Assembly: GCF_003570725.1 (NCBI RefSeq)
Contig: NZ_QWVS01000002.1
Span: forward strand, 124,001-188,000
Length of the DNA stretch: 64,000 nt
Origin: Peribacillus asahii
GTDB taxonomy: Bacteria; Bacillota; Bacilli; Bacillales; DSM-1321
Reading direction: 5' to 3'
The position numbers were made by a program, and so were the translations under genes. The notes under the pieces were generated by a model. The model was not told where the DNA came from, did not search any database, and was given only the letters and a program-made list of their open reading frames with translations. Below are positions 8,140 through 16,705 of the stretch, in pieces (position 1 is the stretch's first letter; each line of letters opens with the position of its first letter).

Positions 8140-11100
8140 GTGAATCGAGTTTTTATGTGGGTTATCAGGTCATTATTTGCACCTGTTACTGGAAATGCAG
8201 GAGCAGTTGCGAGTACACTTGGTTTTTTTCTGGCCTTTTTTCCTTTAGATAGTTTAAGAATTCCATTATTGCTTGCCTTTTCACTTTTGTTGCGTCTTAA
8301 TATTATCGCCTTATTCCTTGGGACGTTGATTACCATTTTTATTCCTAACATTAGTGATTTACCCTTTCTAGATTTACATATACTAGAAGATTCCGAGTTA
8401 TTTTCTTTCCTAGAAACTAAAGCACAACTTTCACAAGCGATTGCAGCGGGTGTCCTAGGGGGAGGAATCGGCCTTGTTTGCTATTTTTTCTTTCACTGGT
8501 TTTATAATTTAGGGCTGAAAAAAAAGGAGAAAAATCAAGAACATGTCTTTCTTGATCCTGCTAAAAGACGCTGGTCCATTATTAAACGACTAAGTGCAGG
8601 CTTTACTGTTTTAATTGTTTTAGTATCAGCTTTTTTTATTGAAAGCCTCAATACTAACCCAGCATTTCCTGAACTTCAATTGAGTAATACTACAGCCAAA
8701 AGTGGGATGGAGCCGATTAATACAAGTTTAAGTGAAGAAGAGCTTGCTTCACAGATTCAAAAAACGAAACCTTCCCCTATTATTCAAGAAAATATGGGGC
8801 TGTTGAACAAAACACAAATAGCTAGCAAACAAGAAGTTTATGGTTTTTATGTCAATTGGGACGAGAAAAGCAAAACTTCTTTTAAAAATAATATTCATTC
8901 TATTACAACGTTAGTGCCGGAGTGGCTGCAACTTACTTCTAGCCTCACTCTTGAGGACAGTACTGACAACTCTATTGTTGCAGAGGCCAAAGAACATGAT
9001 GTAAAGATTCTCCCATTAGTTAACAATTTTATAGATAATAAATGGGATGGCGATATCCTGCACCAACTATTTACTACTCCAGGTGCTGAAGATCGTTTTA
9101 TTAAAAACTTGTTGGCTTATGTGAGAACAAATGGCTTTGATGGTATTAATATAGACTTTGAAGAAATTAATCAAAAGGACAAAGCTCATTTCACTCGTTT
9201 TATGAATAAAGTTTCTAAAGCATTTCATCAGCATGATCTCATGGTCACAGTGGATGTCCCGCCGAATAACAATAGTTTTGACTATGCTTCTTTAGCAACT
9301 AGCGTTGATCGGATGTTCGTCATGCTATATGACCAGCACCATGCCATGAGTAAACCCGGACCTATAGCTCCATCTGATTGGATAAAAGAAAACTTACAGC
9401 AGCTCGATATTCCTTCCGAAAAATTAATTGTGAGTTTAGGAAACTATGGCTACGACTGGGAGGAGAACTCTAATCAACCCGCAGATGCAATGACATTCGG
9501 GGATATCACGAATCTGGGAATTAAAATAAATCCCAAAATCCACTGGAATAAAGAAGCAGGCAACCCTTATTTACGCTATAAAAAGAACGGAAAGAAACAC
9601 ATTGTTTGGTTTTTAGATGCTGCTACGTTTTATAATCAAATGAAGTTATCGATAGACAGCGGTTCAAAAGGAATAGCGGTTTGGCGCCTCGGCTCTGAAG
9701 ATCCTGCTATCTGGAATTACATTAATAAACCAAAGGAAATAGACAATCCATCCAATGCCCTTAAAACCTTGATCAATTCTGATCCTGTTCACTATACAGG
9801 GGCTGGAGAGATTTTAAAAATTGTTTCTCAATCAGAAAAAGGGAAAAGAACCATTCGATTGGATTCACATGGATTGATTGAAGCCGAAACCTATGTGAAA
9901 TTACCAAAGCCTTTTCAAGTGGCTAGGTATGGAAAGGCGAAAACAAAAGAAATCGTCCTTACCTTTGATGACGGTCCGGATCCAACCTATACAACACAAA
10001 TATTGGACATTCTGGACAAGAATCATATAAAAGGAACCTTCTTTATAGTTGGAGAGAATGCTATGATGCATCCCGAACTGGTTAAAAGGATGTATAAGGA
10101 AGGCCATGAAATTGGCAATCATACCTTTTCCCATCCTAATGTTGCATCCATCACACCATTTCAAACAAAAATGGAGATTAATGCAAATCAACGTTTATTC
10201 CAAACCATTACAGGTCATTCAATGAACCTTTTTCGCCCGCCGTTTGAGGCCGATGCAGAACCAAGCACCAAGAATCAACTGTTGCCTATATTGCGGGCAC
10301 AGGACGTGGGTTATACCATGGTTGGCGAATCTATTGACCCTAACGATTGGAAAAGAATTTCTAGTGATGAAATCGTAAAGCGAGTATTAGATCAACTGCC
10401 AGAAGGAAATGTGATTTTGCTGCACGATGCTGGAGGCGACCGCTCCAACACAGTAAAAGCCTTGCCCATTATTATTAAAGAACTTGAAAAGCGCGGCTAT
10501 ACCTTTACCACCATTGGTGATTTAATTGAAAAAAGTGATAATCAAATTATGCCCCCTGTTACGAAGCAGGACAGCCCTTATCTGATCTATGACAAGGCTG
10601 TATTTAAGATCATGCAAGGCTGGAGTTCAGGCTTAAGCTTCTTGTTCTACTCAGCTATCCTTTTAGGAATCTTACGGCTTGCTATCTTCGTTTTTCTATC
10701 TAGAAAGCAGGTAAAAGAGTACAAAGAGACCGAAATCGACCCTTGCTTTACACCTTTTGTAAGTGTCGTTATTGCGGCCTATAACGAGGAGAAAGTCATT
10801 TGCAAAACAGTTGATTCAATTTTATCCAGCGATTACTCAAACTTCGAAGTACTGATTATCGACGATGGATCAAAGGATGATACTGCTGCTGTTGTTCAAA
10901 AAACGTATGCAAGTCATCCTCTCGTGAGATTAATTAAAAAAAGCAATGGAGGAAAATCTTCTGCTGTTAACCTTGGTTTTAAAGAAGCAAAAGGGGAAAT
11001 CGTAGTTGCTCTAGACGCTGACACACTCATTGCTAAAAATGCTATCTCACTGCTTGTAAACCATTTTAAGAATGAAAATGTTGCTGCTGTTTCAGGTAAT

Positions 11101-11850
11101 GTAAAAGTGGGCAATAAGGGGAATCTCCTTACAAACTGGCAGCATATCGAATATGTGACAGGCTTTAACCTAGAAAGAAGGGCCTTTGCCGCTCTCAATT
11201 GCATTACAGTTGTTCCAGGGGCGATCGGTGCATGGCGAAAGACAGCAGTAGAAGAAGCTGGATACTATAAAGAAGATACACTAGCAGAGGATACCGATAT
11301 CACTCTTACTCTTTTACGTCTTGGGAAAAAGATTGAATTTGAAGAAAAGGCTCATGCCTTTACAGAAGTACCAGAGGATATTAAAAGTCTTGAAAAACAG
11401 CGTTACCGCTGGGTTTATGGTACATTACAATGCTTATGGAAACATCGCGGGGCATTGTTTAATAAAAAACATAACTCATTAGGGTATATTGGTCTTCCAA
11501 ACATGTGGATTTTCCAATATATTTATCAAACCATATCACCTATTGCGGATATATTGTTCATTATAGCTCTTTTTGGCACGAACCCTGGTAAAGCAGCCAT
11601 TGGATTTATGCTATTTTACTTGCTAGATTTCTTTACTTCTCTATATGCGTTTCGATTGGAGAAAGAAAGTCCTAAACCACTAGCTTCCTTGTTTCTACAA
11701 CGAATTTTATACAAGCAGCTTATGGCTTATGTCGTAATAAAATCTATCTTCTCGGCAATAAAAGGAGTAACCGTTGGTTGGAATAAACTAAAAAGAAAAG
11801 GAAATGTTACTCAAGAGACCTACATTGCGGAGGTTAAGGAAAAAATATAA
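8140..11850 (+). CDS. Multidomain exopolysaccharide protein: DUF2062, GH18 glycosidase, NodB deacetylase, GT2 synthase
   Basis: 1236 residues from GTG 8140, AGGAGG seven bases before. Order: membrane DUF2062-like part (1-130, APVTGNAGAVASTLGFFLAFFPL), a further membrane span near 150-170, a GH18 domain (about 230-540, catalytic DGINIDFEE 334-342 with acid E341), a CE4/NodB deacetylase (about 600-790, TFDDGPDPT near 608, later HTFSHPN), a membrane span near 820-840, a family 2 glycosyltransferase (VSVVIAAYNEE near 872, DDGSKDD, DAD, EDTD, and QRYRW near 1088) and more membrane spans to the C-terminus. The QRYRW motif marks processive GT2 synthases (hyaluronan, PgaC). It could make, deacetylate and trim one extracellular polymer, probably of N-acetylglucosamine. 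The functions match PgaB plus PgaC joined in one chain. Polymer identity is inferred. Confidence 0.85.
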   Translation: MNRVFMWVIRSLFAPVTGNAGAVASTLGFFLAFFPLDSLRIPLLLAFSLLLRLNIIALFLGTLITIFIPNISDLPFLDLHILEDSELFSFLETKAQLSQAIAAGVLGGGIGLVCYFFFHWFYNLGLKKKEKNQEHVFLDPAKRRWSIIKRLSAGFTVLIVLVSAFFIESLNTNPAFPELQLSNTTAKSGMEPINTSLSEEELASQIQKTKPSPIIQENMGLLNKTQIASKQEVYGFYVNWDEKSKTSFKNNIHSITTLVPEWLQLTSSLTLEDSTDNSIVAEAKEHDVKILPLVNNFIDNKWDGDILHQLFTTPGAEDRFIKNLLAYVRTNGFDGINIDFEEINQKDKAHFTRFMNKVSKAFHQHDLMVTVDVPPNNNSFDYASLATSVDRMFVMLYDQHHAMSKPGPIAPSDWIKENLQQLDIPSEKLIVSLGNYGYDWEENSNQPADAMTFGDITNLGIKINPKIHWNKEAGNPYLRYKKNGKKHIVWFLDAATFYNQMKLSIDSGSKGIAVWRLGSEDPAIWNYINKPKEIDNPSNALKTLINSDPVHYTGAGEILKIVSQSEKGKRTIRLDSHGLIEAETYVKLPKPFQVARYGKAKTKEIVLTFDDGPDPTYTTQILDILDKNHIKGTFFIVGENAMMHPELVKRMYKEGHEIGNHTFSHPNVASITPFQTKMEINANQRLFQTITGHSMNLFRPPFEADAEPSTKNQLLPILRAQDVGYTMVGESIDPNDWKRISSDEIVKRVLDQLPEGNVILLHDAGGDRSNTVKALPIIIKELEKRGYTFTTIGDLIEKSDNQIMPPVTKQDSPYLIYDKAVFKIMQGWSSGLSFLFYSAILLGILRLAIFVFLSRKQVKEYKETEIDPCFTPFVSVVIAAYNEEKVICKTVDSILSSDYSNFEVLIIDDGSKDDTAAVVQKTYASHPLVRLIKKSNGGKSSAVNLGFKEAKGEIVVALDADTLIAKNAISLLVNHFKNENVAAVSGNVKVGNKGNLLTNWQHIEYVTGFNLERRAFAALNCITVVPGAIGAWRKTAVEEAGYYKEDTLAEDTDITLTLLRLGKKIEFEEKAHAFTEVPEDIKSLEKQRYRWVYGTLQCLWKHRGALFNKKHNSLGYIGLPNMWIFQYIYQTISPIADILFIIALFGTNPGKAAIGFMLFYLLDFFTSLYAFRLEKESPKPLASLFLQRILYKQLMAYVVIKSIFSAIKGVTVGWNKLKRKGNVTQETYIAEVKEKI

Positions 11851-11864
11851 TAGAATATCTGCAC

Positions 11865-11893
11865 AGGCCTTTCCATTTGGGAAGGTCTTTTTT
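11865..11893 (+). terminator. Terminator of the exopolysaccharide gene
   Basis: AGGCCTTTCC (11865-11874) pairs with GGGAAGGTCT (11879-11888), then a T-run. Confidence 0.8.
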
Positions 11894-11910
11894 ATATTAA
11901 TTGACAACAC

Positions 11911-11943
11911 AAAAAGGACCACCATCTGTTGGTGATCCTTTTT
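11911..11943. terminator. Terminator serving the Thr/Ala-rich gene
   Basis: AAAAAGGACCACCA pairs with TTGGTGATCCTTTTT. Symmetrical A/T flanks allow use on both strands, between converging genes. Confidence 0.75.
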
Positions 11944-11950
11944 GAAAGAA

Positions 11951-12802
11951 TTACATTTTCTTTCCGTTGTTTTCTTTTTTGTTTTGAGGGCTCCTAACCT
12001 TTTCTTTCTTATTCTGAGAGCTTGCAGCCTTTGCTTTTGCATTTTGAGAAACTTGTTGTCCATGATTGGTTGTCTTTTTGGTTGCACTTGTTGTATTCGT
12101 TGCCGTCTTCGTTGGTGTAGTTGCTGTCGTTGGTGCTTCTTTTGCTCCGGCTGTATTCGTTACCGTTTCCGTTGGTGCAGTTGCTGTCGTTGGTGCTTCT
12201 TTTGCTCCGGCTGTATTCGTTACCGTTTTCGTTGGTGCAGTTGTTGTCGTTGATTCTTTTGCTCCAGCTGTATTCGTTCTCGTTTTTGCTGGTGCAGTTG
12301 TTGTCGTTGGTGCTTTTGCTCCAGCTGTATTCGTTCTCGTTGCCGTTGGTGCTTTTGCTCTTGTTGCATTAGTTGCCGTCGTCGTAGATGTAGTCGTTGT
12401 CGTTGCTTCTTTTCCTCTAGTTGCAGCGGACATTGTAGTTATTGCCGTATTCGTATTAGCAGAATTCGTGATCGTCTTCCCGGTGGATCTTTCCGTATTT
12501 TGGTGACTCGCCACTAAGGTCGTATCACTCTCGCTTCTATTTTTTATAGCCGCTTGGAAAGCCGCAGTATTATGAGAAGGCTTGGTTTGCACGTCTTTCA
12601 CATTCGTTGCTGACGTTTGATCTTTCGCCGTTTTTTCCCCTTGGTTAATTACATCCGATCTCTTTGGTACTTCGGATATGGTTAAATCCTTTTCTTTTAT
12701 TAACCGTTTAGAAGATTGATCGACTAACAAGACATTAGCAATAGAAAACGTAACCGATCCCGCTAAAACCATGGCAAGGGCTCCCTTGGTTAGTTTATTC
12801 AT
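11951..12802 (-). CDS. Secreted Thr/Ala-rich repeat protein
   Basis: 283 residues. An N-terminal signal or anchor (NKLTKGALAMVLAGSVTFSIANVLL) is followed by a polar segment, then a low-complexity Thr/Ala/Lys region built from 19-20-residue units of the type TNTAGAKEAPTTATAPT, and a very basic tail (QNKKEKVRSPQNKKENNGKKM). There is no LPXTG motif. Composition suggests an extended, possibly glycosylated or wall-binding stalk. The long plus-strand ORFs over the same bases (for example 12066-12506) mirror the low-complexity repeat and are not genes. Start ATG 12802 follows a GAGGGG site. No function is recognised. Confidence 0.6.
   Translation of the reverse strand: MNKLTKGALAMVLAGSVTFSIANVLLVDQSSKRLIKEKDLTISEVPKRSDVINQGEKTAKDQTSATNVKDVQTKPSHNTAAFQAAIKNRSESDTTLVASHQNTERSTGKTITNSANTNTAITTMSAATRGKEATTTTTSTTTATNATRAKAPTATRTNTAGAKAPTTTTAPAKTRTNTAGAKESTTTTAPTKTVTNTAGAKEAPTTATAPTETVTNTAGAKEAPTTATTPTKTATNTTSATKKTTNHGQQVSQNAKAKAASSQNKKEKVRSPQNKKENNGKKM
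12121..12357. repeat. Tandem repeat (units of 60, 60, 57 and 57 bp) inside the Thr/Ala-rich gene
   Basis: Four head-to-tail units start at 12121, 12181, 12241 and 12298. The first two are nearly identical; the last two lost one codon each. All units stay in frame, encoding the Thr/Ala repeats. Confidence 0.85.
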
Positions 12803-13118
12803 CTTTATTCCCCTCGTGTTTTTCTATGATTATATTAAAAGAATACGAACAAACCAAAACCGTTATGGGGGTAATAAAAAAACAGAATGTTGAATGCTAT
12901 TAAATCGCTCTTTCACTGCTTCATCTATCGTGTTTATACATTAATATTTTCTCATTTCTCTTCGGATTCTTTAATTTCCTTTACTCGAATACCATTCTGT
13001 TTGAAATATTCTAAGTGCTCTTTAATCCGCGGCTTATTAAGCTCTAAACGGTCAATTGACTTAATGACGTTTATAATAGAATTTAAGAGCAAGACTATAG
13101 CTTTATAGACTTTAATAC
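12803..13118. other. Gap with a minus-strand reading fragment, no supported gene
   Basis: Minus-strand bases from about 13110 to 12963 read openly to a TGA (ending IKESEEK), with a polar, helix-like sequence (RLELNKPRIKEHLEYFKQNG). No start codon with a ribosome binding site precedes it, and a terminator (13119-13142) lies just upstream. It may be the end of a decayed gene, possibly of mobile origin. Not called as a gene. Confidence 0.3.
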
Positions 13119-13142
13119 AAAAAAGACTGCCTATGGACAGTC
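13119..13142 (-). terminator. Terminator downstream of the tnpB element
   Basis: GACTGTCC/GGCAGTC stem with a three-base loop and six Ts on the minus strand. It probably ends transcription from tnpB and its omegaRNA region. Confidence 0.7.
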
Positions 13143-13205
13143 CTGCTCTTGCATTAGAGCACCTGTTTAATTTGAGTACAATTCTTCATAAACTTTCATC
13201 AATTT

Positions 13206-13355
13206 CCCCTCCCTACTCACTATCGTTCCTTGAGGAAGGGGTTTGCAACGTATCGAACTTGATTGCTGAACGAGTAACGTTACGGGATCTGCGACATTGT
13301 GGCTCTGTTGACCACCAGACCCTCTATTCCATCGGTAAAACTTTTGGAACTACTT
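13206..13355 (-). ncRNA. Candidate omegaRNA (reRNA) scaffold / right end of the tnpB element
   Basis: The 150 bases after the tnpB stop have no ORF but are GC-richer and contain paired segments. The distal part (13206-13241) folds with arms CCCCTTCC and GGGAGGGG around CTCAAGGAACGATAG. In IS605/IS607-type elements the 3' end of tnpB and the right end encode the guide-bearing RNA. The same hairpin core recurs at 14909-14963 and 29281-29332. The guide would be the bases just past the true right end, which cannot be fixed here. Confidence 0.5.
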
Positions 13356-14819
13356 TTAGGCAACTGTATAAGATAAAGGGTTATCTACTAACACATCTTC
13401 GATGTGCAAAAAGAGACCCTCTTTTTTGGCGTATTTTCGCATAATATTAGCGGAACCGTTCACATCTGCGTTGATAATGGTTTTGTTTTTCGAGCGATAT
13501 AAACCTCTCGATATTCTACGTCCAGAAAACATTTTTTCTCCTTCTTCGCCATAAGTAGGGATGTCATCGCCATCTAGGAAACTAGCTTTAGATGTATAGG
13601 ATTCTTCCGTAACTATAACGGCCATCCCTAGTTCTTCAGCTTTATACTGAATCATTGAAATTAAGAGGCTATAAGGGATTTGAACAAACTGTTGGTTGCT
13701 CTTTTTGCCTATATTCGAATGCTGTTTCCATCCTTTGTTTTGACCAATGATAATGGTATCAATGTTTTCAAACGAAGCTAATTCCGTGATAAAAAAGCTG
13801 CATTTGTGAAACAAATCCTTTATTTTACGATGCCGAACGGCATCAAGACGAAGCAATCGCTTAGAAGAAAACGACCCTTCTTTTGGCTCTTTTCCCTGAC
13901 GAAGGATGCCATAATAATGAGCTCTCATTTTGTTATAGTATTGATTCACGGATTTGATGGTTTTGCCCTTCAACAAAACAGGTGCCATTCCTGTGTTTGT
14001 CGTAATAGTTGCCAAATTATCAATTCCTAAATCGATACTCATTAGGCGAGAGGATTCATTTTTCGTTTTACTGTCTACTTTCGGCTTTTCAAAAACGATT
14101 TCTACAACCAATTGTTCATATCTTGGGATTACACGAACACACTTCAGCTTATTAGCCGTACAACCTAACCTCCCGATATTTAAACGTTCTTTAGTTTTAG
14201 GGAATTTTAGATATTTCTTTTCTTTAATGACACAATCTTGATTCGTAAACTCTACTTCTTTCATCGAAGCTCGGCTGTAACGAGGAATTCTTGGTCTTCC
14301 TGTATATTTAGATGGATTCACTTTCCAATCTTTTAATCCAGCAAAATATGACTTCCAATCTTTGAATACCTTTTTCATCATCGCTTGGCTGCTTTGAACA
14401 GGCAACGATGTATAATCGTTTTGTGCGATTCGTTTAAATAATGCATCTAAAAAGTTGTAATCTACATACGGATTCGAAGAATCCGGTAAAGAAAATACGT
14501 TACATTTTACTTCTTTTCTCTGTTCAACTGGTTTGGCTAATTCTTTAGCTAATCGCTTTTCATAAGCAACACGTTGAACTTCGTTCATCGCTTCAATGTG
14601 ATTAACCAAAGTATCTATTACTTCTTTTTGAAGAGGGTGCCGTCCGTTATCTGATGTTAAAGCTGTAAACACTTGTCGAATATAAAAATTCGTGGTGTTA
14701 TACATATTTTTACTATTTTCACACATCGTTTGGAAATAGTTATACATCCGATGTCCCTTTTTAATCCAAACTTGTTGAGTCGAATAGCTTTTGCCTTCTT
14801 GTTGTTTTTCTTTTACCAA
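13356..14819 (-). CDS. tnpB: Solo TnpB-family RNA-guided nuclease (IS1341-type), zinc-finger cysteines missing
   Basis: 487 residues from TTG 14819 (AAAGGAGG eight bases upstream; an earlier GTG overlaps that site). The C-terminal half has the RuvC-like core: SIDLGIDNLAT (Asp about 263), a GQNKGWKQ segment, VTEESYTSKASF (Glu about 405) and NADVNGSANI (Asp about 452). These are the D-E-D residues of TnpB. The CxxC...CxxC zinc ribbon normally between the last two motifs is absent: the stretch SKASFLDGDDIPTY to RGLYRSKNK has no cysteine. No tnpA transposase is nearby. TnpB cuts DNA guided by an RNA from the element's right end. It could be active or domesticated. Confidence 0.8.
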   Translation of the reverse strand: MVKEKQQEGKSYSTQQVWIKKGHRMYNYFQTMCENSKNMYNTTNFYIRQVFTALTSDNGRHPLQKEVIDTLVNHIEAMNEVQRVAYEKRLAKELAKPVEQRKEVKCNVFSLPDSSNPYVDYNFLDALFKRIAQNDYTSLPVQSSQAMMKKVFKDWKSYFAGLKDWKVNPSKYTGRPRIPRYSRASMKEVEFTNQDCVIKEKKYLKFPKTKERLNIGRLGCTANKLKCVRVIPRYEQLVVEIVFEKPKVDSKTKNESSRLMSIDLGIDNLATITTNTGMAPVLLKGKTIKSVNQYYNKMRAHYYGILRQGKEPKEGSFSSKRLLRLDAVRHRKIKDLFHKCSFFITELASFENIDTIIIGQNKGWKQHSNIGKKSNQQFVQIPYSLLISMIQYKAEELGMAVIVTEESYTSKASFLDGDDIPTYGEEGEKMFSGRRISRGLYRSKNKTIINADVNGSANIMRKYAKKEGLFLHIEDVLVDNPLSYTVA

Positions 14820-14908
14820 AGTTTTCACCTCCTTTTGTTATTATTATAAACAACATACGTTCGGTAGTCTCACTTTTTTAAAGAGAAAAGAAATAAAATT
14901 AAAAAAAA

Positions 14909-14963
14909 GCCGATTCACCCTCTCCTTACCGGCTATCGCCGCTTGAAGAAGGGGTACTCTCGG
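14909..14963 (-). repeat. IS200/IS605-like end hairpin upstream of tnpB
   Basis: Minus strand: CCGAGAGTACCCCTTCTTCAAG, then CGATAGCCGGTAAGGAGAGGG, sharing the core of the hairpin after tnpB (13206-13241). It is probably the element's left end or a leftover end of a neighbour copy. An AGCCGA/(T)CGGCT pairing plus T-run also gives it terminator shape on the minus strand. Confidence 0.5.
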
Positions 14964-15144
14964 CAAATTTGATAGATTTTTGTTTAATAAATTGATATTC
15001 AAACCATTTTTCACAAGGGATTTTATATTTTTACATATTTTTCAATTCTTCTTTTGAGACAATACTCCAACCATATGCATCAAGCCTCTCTATATAGGTC
15101 TCTGTCCTGATTCGCTCTCTTTCTGACACAAGCGGGTGTAGTGA

Positions 15145-15372
15145 CTAGATTCTCTTTTTAACATCTTCTCTTATTAATTCAATAATATTATCAGATAAAT
15201 TTGCCGGTAGAGATGTACCATCTTTAAAAATCCATGTATTAATTATTTCAAGGTCTGCTTTTTTAAAAGTAATGCTATAATCTTTATTTTGGTAAGCAAA
15301 ATCAGTTGTCACGAATTCTTCACCATCAAATTCATCATCAATGATCATGTTATTTATTTGATAAGGCTTCAT
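15145..15372 (-). CDS. Small acidic protein of unknown function, possibly truncated
   Basis: 75 residues from ATG 15372 with a good GAGGAG site. The sequence is acidic with alternating hydrophobic strands (MIIDDEFDGEEFVTTDFAYQ; DYSITFKKADLEIINTWIF). No family is recognised. After the TAG stop the frame stays open for 37 more codons to a TAA at 15031, and that extension looks protein-like (RTETYIERLDAYGWSIVSKE). The original gene may therefore have been longer. It sits in a patch of broken ORFs next to a TnpB element. Confidence 0.45.
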   Translation of the reverse strand: MKPYQINNMIIDDEFDGEEFVTTDFAYQNKDYSITFKKADLEIINTWIFKDGTSLPANLSDNIIELIREDVKKRI

Positions 15373-15509
15373 GATTAGTCTCCTCGTTTATCATTCTTTT
15401 AATTATAGAGTTAACTTTATCTTTATATTTATTCACTATTTTCAACCAACCTGCACAGATTATTAAAAAGAAAAGACAGCCTCATTCATTATTTATATAA
15501 CGCACTCGT

Positions 15510-15680
15510 TCAACAAGGATTCATTCTTAATTTAAACACTTTATCTATTGCTTCCTTGTCGTAATCTAATATCCAATCATTGTATACTTTCACTACTTCA
15601 ACCGTACAGTCGTTATCAGCCAGATTTTAAACATACGCTAAATCTTCTATTTCGTTATTAAACAATCCCTCCTGGTACAT
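15510..15680 (-). pseudogene. Decayed small ORF with an internal stop
   Basis: The minus frame from 15680 reads 17 codons, one TAA, then 38 more coding-like codons (NLADNDCTVEVVKVYNDW...) to TGA at 15510. No ribosome binding site precedes the first ATG, because it lies in the T-run of the nitroreductase terminator. The acidic, aromatic composition resembles the 15145-15372 product, but no family is recognised. Confidence 0.35.
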
Positions 15681-15716
15681 AAAAAAGAGCGCAAATTCCC
15701 CTTCGGAATTGCACTC
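15681..15716 (-). terminator. Terminator of the nitroreductase operon
   Basis: GAGTGCAATTCC and GGAATTTGCGCTC pair around GAAGG, followed by six Ts on the minus strand. Confidence 0.85.
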
Positions 15717-15741
15717 GATTACTGACAAATATTATTTGATA

Positions 15742-16335
15742 CTACTTATTTTCTTCAAGCTGAGAAGCGCTAGTAATAACGGTTAACTTTTCTTCAACCG
15801 AAGTTCGCTGTTGTGCTTTCGGTGTCATATCTGGGTAACCTATTTGCATAATTCCCACAACCTTCTCACCTGGCTTCACACCGATTTGTGCATGGAATGT
15901 TGGTGAATAAATGGTTGGATCCGTATTCCAAAGCATTCCAATTCCACGCTCCCAAGCTGCTAATTGAAAGTTTTGAATACAAGCACTCACCGCAGCAAAA
16001 TCCTCTTCAAAAATCATTGGTCGTGGATCTGCTTGCATGACAACAACAACAAACGCTGGAATTGACAGCAATTGTTCAAGTTTTTCTGGCTTCATCGGTC
16101 TAGGGAACTTCCCTTTTTCCTTTTCATTTTTTAAAACTTCCACGAGATGCTGCTTTCCTTCATCTAAGAAAGCGATAAAACGCCAAGGTTCACGCATTTT
16201 ATGATTCGGTGCCCAAATCGCAATATCTAATAGCTCTTTAAGCGTATCTAAAGAAATCGGGTCCTTTTTAAACTTTTTAATCGTTCGACGGGAACGGATA
16301 ACCTCTTCAACAGTCAAATTTGATTCCATATTCAT
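15742..16335 (-). CDS. Nitroreductase family protein (YdgI/YodC-like)
   Basis: 197 residues of the FMN-dependent nitroreductase fold. Motifs: VIRSRRTIKKFK (FMN phosphate binding) near 12-24, a WAPNHKMREPWRF loop near 41-53, the helix AAWERGIGMLWNT near 130-142, and VVGIMQIGYP near 160. Such enzymes reduce quinones, nitroaromatics or flavins with NAD(P)H. It lies 18 bases after the small His/Arg-rich gene and ends in a strong terminator, so the two form an operon. That operon has twin operator palindromes in its promoter, which suggests control by a stress-sensing repressor, as for YodB- or HypR-controlled nitroreductases in B. subtilis. The actual substrate is unknown. Confidence 0.82.
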   Translation of the reverse strand: MNMESNLTVEEVIRSRRTIKKFKKDPISLDTLKELLDIAIWAPNHKMREPWRFIAFLDEGKQHLVEVLKNEKEKGKFPRPMKPEKLEQLLSIPAFVVVVMQADPRPMIFEEDFAAVSACIQNFQLAAWERGIGMLWNTDPTIYSPTFHAQIGVKPGEKVVGIMQIGYPDMTPKAQQRTSVEEKLTVITSASQLEENK

Positions 16336-16353
16336 ATTTTCAATATCCTCTTT

Positions 16354-16689
16354 CTAAGCTTCCGTGTTATTTTCAGTATCTTTGTTTAATCGTAAATTTG
16401 CATATTCCTCGAACTCATATAACTCAAACAATTGTACAAACTCATCTATTATCGACTGTGTTGCCTTTAATTCACCAACAATAATTGGATTAACGGATTG
16501 CAACTCTGGTGTTTGCAATTGCTTTTTCAGTGACTCTTGCTTAGTTTCTAAATGCTCTAAAAACATTATCGCACGCTTGCGTCGGAACGTTTTCGCTCCT
16601 TCTGATTTTACCTCTACATGCTCCCCGCGACGTCCACGATGTCTGCCTTCATGATGTTTATGTTGTCCCCTATGTCCTTCTTGTCTCAT
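16354..16689 (-). CDS. Small His/Arg-rich protein, first gene of the nitroreductase operon
   Basis: 111 residues from ATG 16689, chosen because AGGAGGGG lies just before it; two earlier ATGs fall at or ahead of that site. The N-terminus is rich in His, Arg and Gly (GHRGQHKHHEGRHRGRRGEH), which could bind metal or nucleic acid. The rest is helical and probably coiled (FLEHLETKQESLKKQL; ATQSIIDEFVQLFELYEF), resembling the C-terminal helices of PadR/MarR-type regulators, but no helix-turn-helix is visible. No family is recognised. It may be a partner or sensor for the operon rather than the repressor itself. Confidence 0.6.
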   Translation of the reverse strand: MRQEGHRGQHKHHEGRHRGRRGEHVEVKSEGAKTFRRKRAIMFLEHLETKQESLKKQLQTPELQSVNPIIVGELKATQSIIDEFVQLFELYEFEEYANLRLNKDTENNTEA

Positions 16690-16705
16690 AATCCCCCTCC
16701 TCATT

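Noticed and set aside
12121..12357. CRISPR array
   Set aside because: Units are contiguous and in frame with no unique spacers.
12066..12506. Plus-strand ORFs with Val/Ala-rich repeats opposite the Thr/Ala-rich gene
   Set aside because: They are mirror translations of the low-complexity repeat, lack ribosome binding sites, and the minus-strand frame has a signal peptide and good start.
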